A stretch of DNA of 7,701 bases from Nitrospinota bacterium. GTDB taxonomy: Bacteria; Nitrospinota; Nitrospinia; Nitrospinales; VA-1. The notes under the pieces were generated by a model, which made no database searches, was not told the DNA's origin, and saw only the letters and a program-made list of their open reading frames with translations. Shown piece by piece: positions 6,674 to 7,701 of this stretch. The stretch is taken from assembly GCA_022567815.1 (NCBI GenBank), contig JADFGI010000143.1, forward strand, positions 1-7,701. The letters run 5' to 3'. The first letter of the stretch is position 1. Each line of letters starts with the position of its first letter. The translations under genes and the position numbers were made by a program.

Positions 6674-7612
6674 ATGTCACTTTCAAGTTTTTGGCGGGAA
6701 CATGACGAAAAAATTTTCAAGGGATTGGCGTTCCTGTCCATCTTGTTCATGATACCTATACTGGGCGATTTAACTGGAATCTTTAAAAATGAGTGGTTGC
6801 TAAAATTTTTTTCAACCGTGCATCCCAAACTTAATGTTGACCGTATATTAGGATATTATGCTCGAGCCTTGATTTTTAACATCTGGTTTTTAATGTTCTT
6901 CATCATCCACCTGAAATTATTTACAGGCCCTCGTGGATATAAATCGATCCAGTTCAACAAAATTTCCGCACTGGCATTAGTTTGGTTTTTCATGTTTATT
7001 TTTATAAAACCCCGCCCCTATTTCATAGACTTTGAACCGCTGACCCAATTTAAAAATCTGTTTTATGAAGAGGATGGAATTTTTGAAGTGTTGGCGGCGG
7101 TTTTTCTTTTTTTGTCCACTTTGGCATTTTTCTTTTCGGCGAAAATTTCCATCCAAAAAAAACTGGATTGGAAAATTCCATGCCTGCAGTTTTCTTTCGG
7201 GTTTTTTTGCCTGTTATTCTGCCTGGAAGAAATAAGCTGGGGTCAAAGAATTTTTGCTTGGGGAACGCCTGATTGGGTGAGTGAAATAAATTCCCAAAAT
7301 GAAACCAATTTGCACAATATTTGTGACACGGTATTTCACACAAGATATTGTTTATGTTTTATGGAAGTAATGTTTTTTACTTGTTTTTCATTGACAATAT
7401 TATTTTTCGCGGGTTTGAGGAACCGTGGTCAAAAACCCGCCCTGATAGGCCTTTTTCGTTTGGAACAATATTATTTTCTGGCAATTATCATGGGAGTTGC
7501 CTCTATATTCTCCCACGAGCTCAATGAGGGATTACTGGCCCTGTTTTTTCTAAATTACAGTTATGATGTTCTGAAATATTATCGAAATTTCCAACCTCAG
7601 CAAAAAGCATAA
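6674..7612 (+). CDS. Polytopic membrane protein of EEISWGQR-motif family, longer paralogue
   Basis: This is a 312-residue, strongly hydrophobic protein. It has about 45-100 more N-terminal residues than the homologue at 4168-4977, adding extra helices near 17-35, 66-82 and 98-113. The shared core follows: E133-D134-G...E138 entering a helix (136-156); LEEISWGQRIFAW at 184-196 at the end of the next; EIN-x-Q-x-ETN-x-HN at 204-215, with E210 and H214; helices near 226-247 and 266-280; and H281-E282-LN-E285 entering the last helix. The repeated conservation of acidic residues and a His at membrane edges argues for a catalytic or metal site rather than a purely structural protein, but the function is unknown and no name is assigned. 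The ATG at 6674 has only a weak AGG four bases upstream. No plus-strand partner gene is visible. An internal fragment of this gene is duplicated 989 bases upstream. Confidence 0.88.
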   Translation: MSLSSFWREHDEKIFKGLAFLSILFMIPILGDLTGIFKNEWLLKFFSTVHPKLNVDRILGYYARALIFNIWFLMFFIIHLKLFTGPRGYKSIQFNKISALALVWFFMFIFIKPRPYFIDFEPLTQFKNLFYEEDGIFEVLAAVFLFLSTLAFFFSAKISIQKKLDWKIPCLQFSFGFFCLLFCLEEISWGQRIFAWGTPDWVSEINSQNETNLHNICDTVFHTRYCLCFMEVMFFTCFSLTILFFAGLRNRGQKPALIGLFRLEQYYFLAIIMGVASIFSHELNEGLLALFFLNYSYDVLKYYRNFQPQQKA

Positions 7613-7615
7613 ATT

Positions 7616-7701
7616 TTATATTGCAATGGCAACACGAATTTCTCCAACAAAATGCCGCAGTTTCGTTTTCATTGAAAAAAGTACCATCTCCCCCGGCTCA
7701 T
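7616..7701 (-). CDS. Possible C-terminal end of a gene entering from the right
   Basis: On the minus strand a frame open from the window edge (first complete codon ends at 7699) runs 27 residues, EPGEMVLFSMK then TKLRHFVGEIRVAIAI, to TAA at 7616-7618. The composition looks protein-like, and convergence with the plus-strand gene would be normal, but 27 codons are too few to identify or confirm a gene. Confidence 0.3.
   Translation of the reverse strand, partial: EPGEMVLFSMKTKLRHFVGEIRVAIAI

Overview
The window looks like accessory or loosely packed chromosome from a Gram-negative (diderm) bacterium. An LptF/LptG-type lipopolysaccharide-export permease implies an LPS outer membrane. The CHASE2 adenylate cyclase, pentapeptide-repeat protein and integrase-type transposase relics fit environmental lineages such as Nitrospinota- or Deltaproteobacteria-like groups. 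That placement is an impression, not a demonstrated assignment. Coding density is low, and there are several broken genes.

Layout: (1) 1-1635, minus strand: the N-terminal 545 residues of a CHASE2 plus class III adenylate cyclase, cut by the left window edge. (2) 1636-2023: non-coding, with two families of short hairpin repeats. (3) 2024-2378, minus: a pentapeptide-repeat gene broken by one extra base inside a duplicated repeat unit. (4) 2379-2863: AT-rich non-coding DNA. (5) 2864-4093, plus: an intact solitary lptF-like permease. (6) 4168-4977, minus: a 269-residue polytopic membrane protein of unknown function. (7) 4978-6560: a graveyard holding a possible small STAS-like relic, a heavily decayed DDE transposase (5291-6180), a 136-bp fragment copied from the gene at 6674-7612, and an N-terminal piece of a second transposase. 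(8) 6674-7612, plus: a 312-residue membrane protein homologous to the one at 4168-4977. (9) 7616-7699, minus: possibly the last codons of another gene.

The most interesting content is the pair of divergent membrane proteins flanking the transposase relics. They share an ordered set of conserved acidic and histidine motifs: ED-x3/x2-E, EEISWGQRIF, EIN-x-Q-x-ETN-x-HN and E-x-N-E. All are placed at membrane boundaries, which suggests a membrane-embedded active or metal site. The short relic at 6243-6378 copies the segment of the downstream gene that encodes most of this signature, so the locus has been duplicated and eroded alongside transposable elements. Apart from this pair, there is no evidence that the genes here form one operon or pathway.
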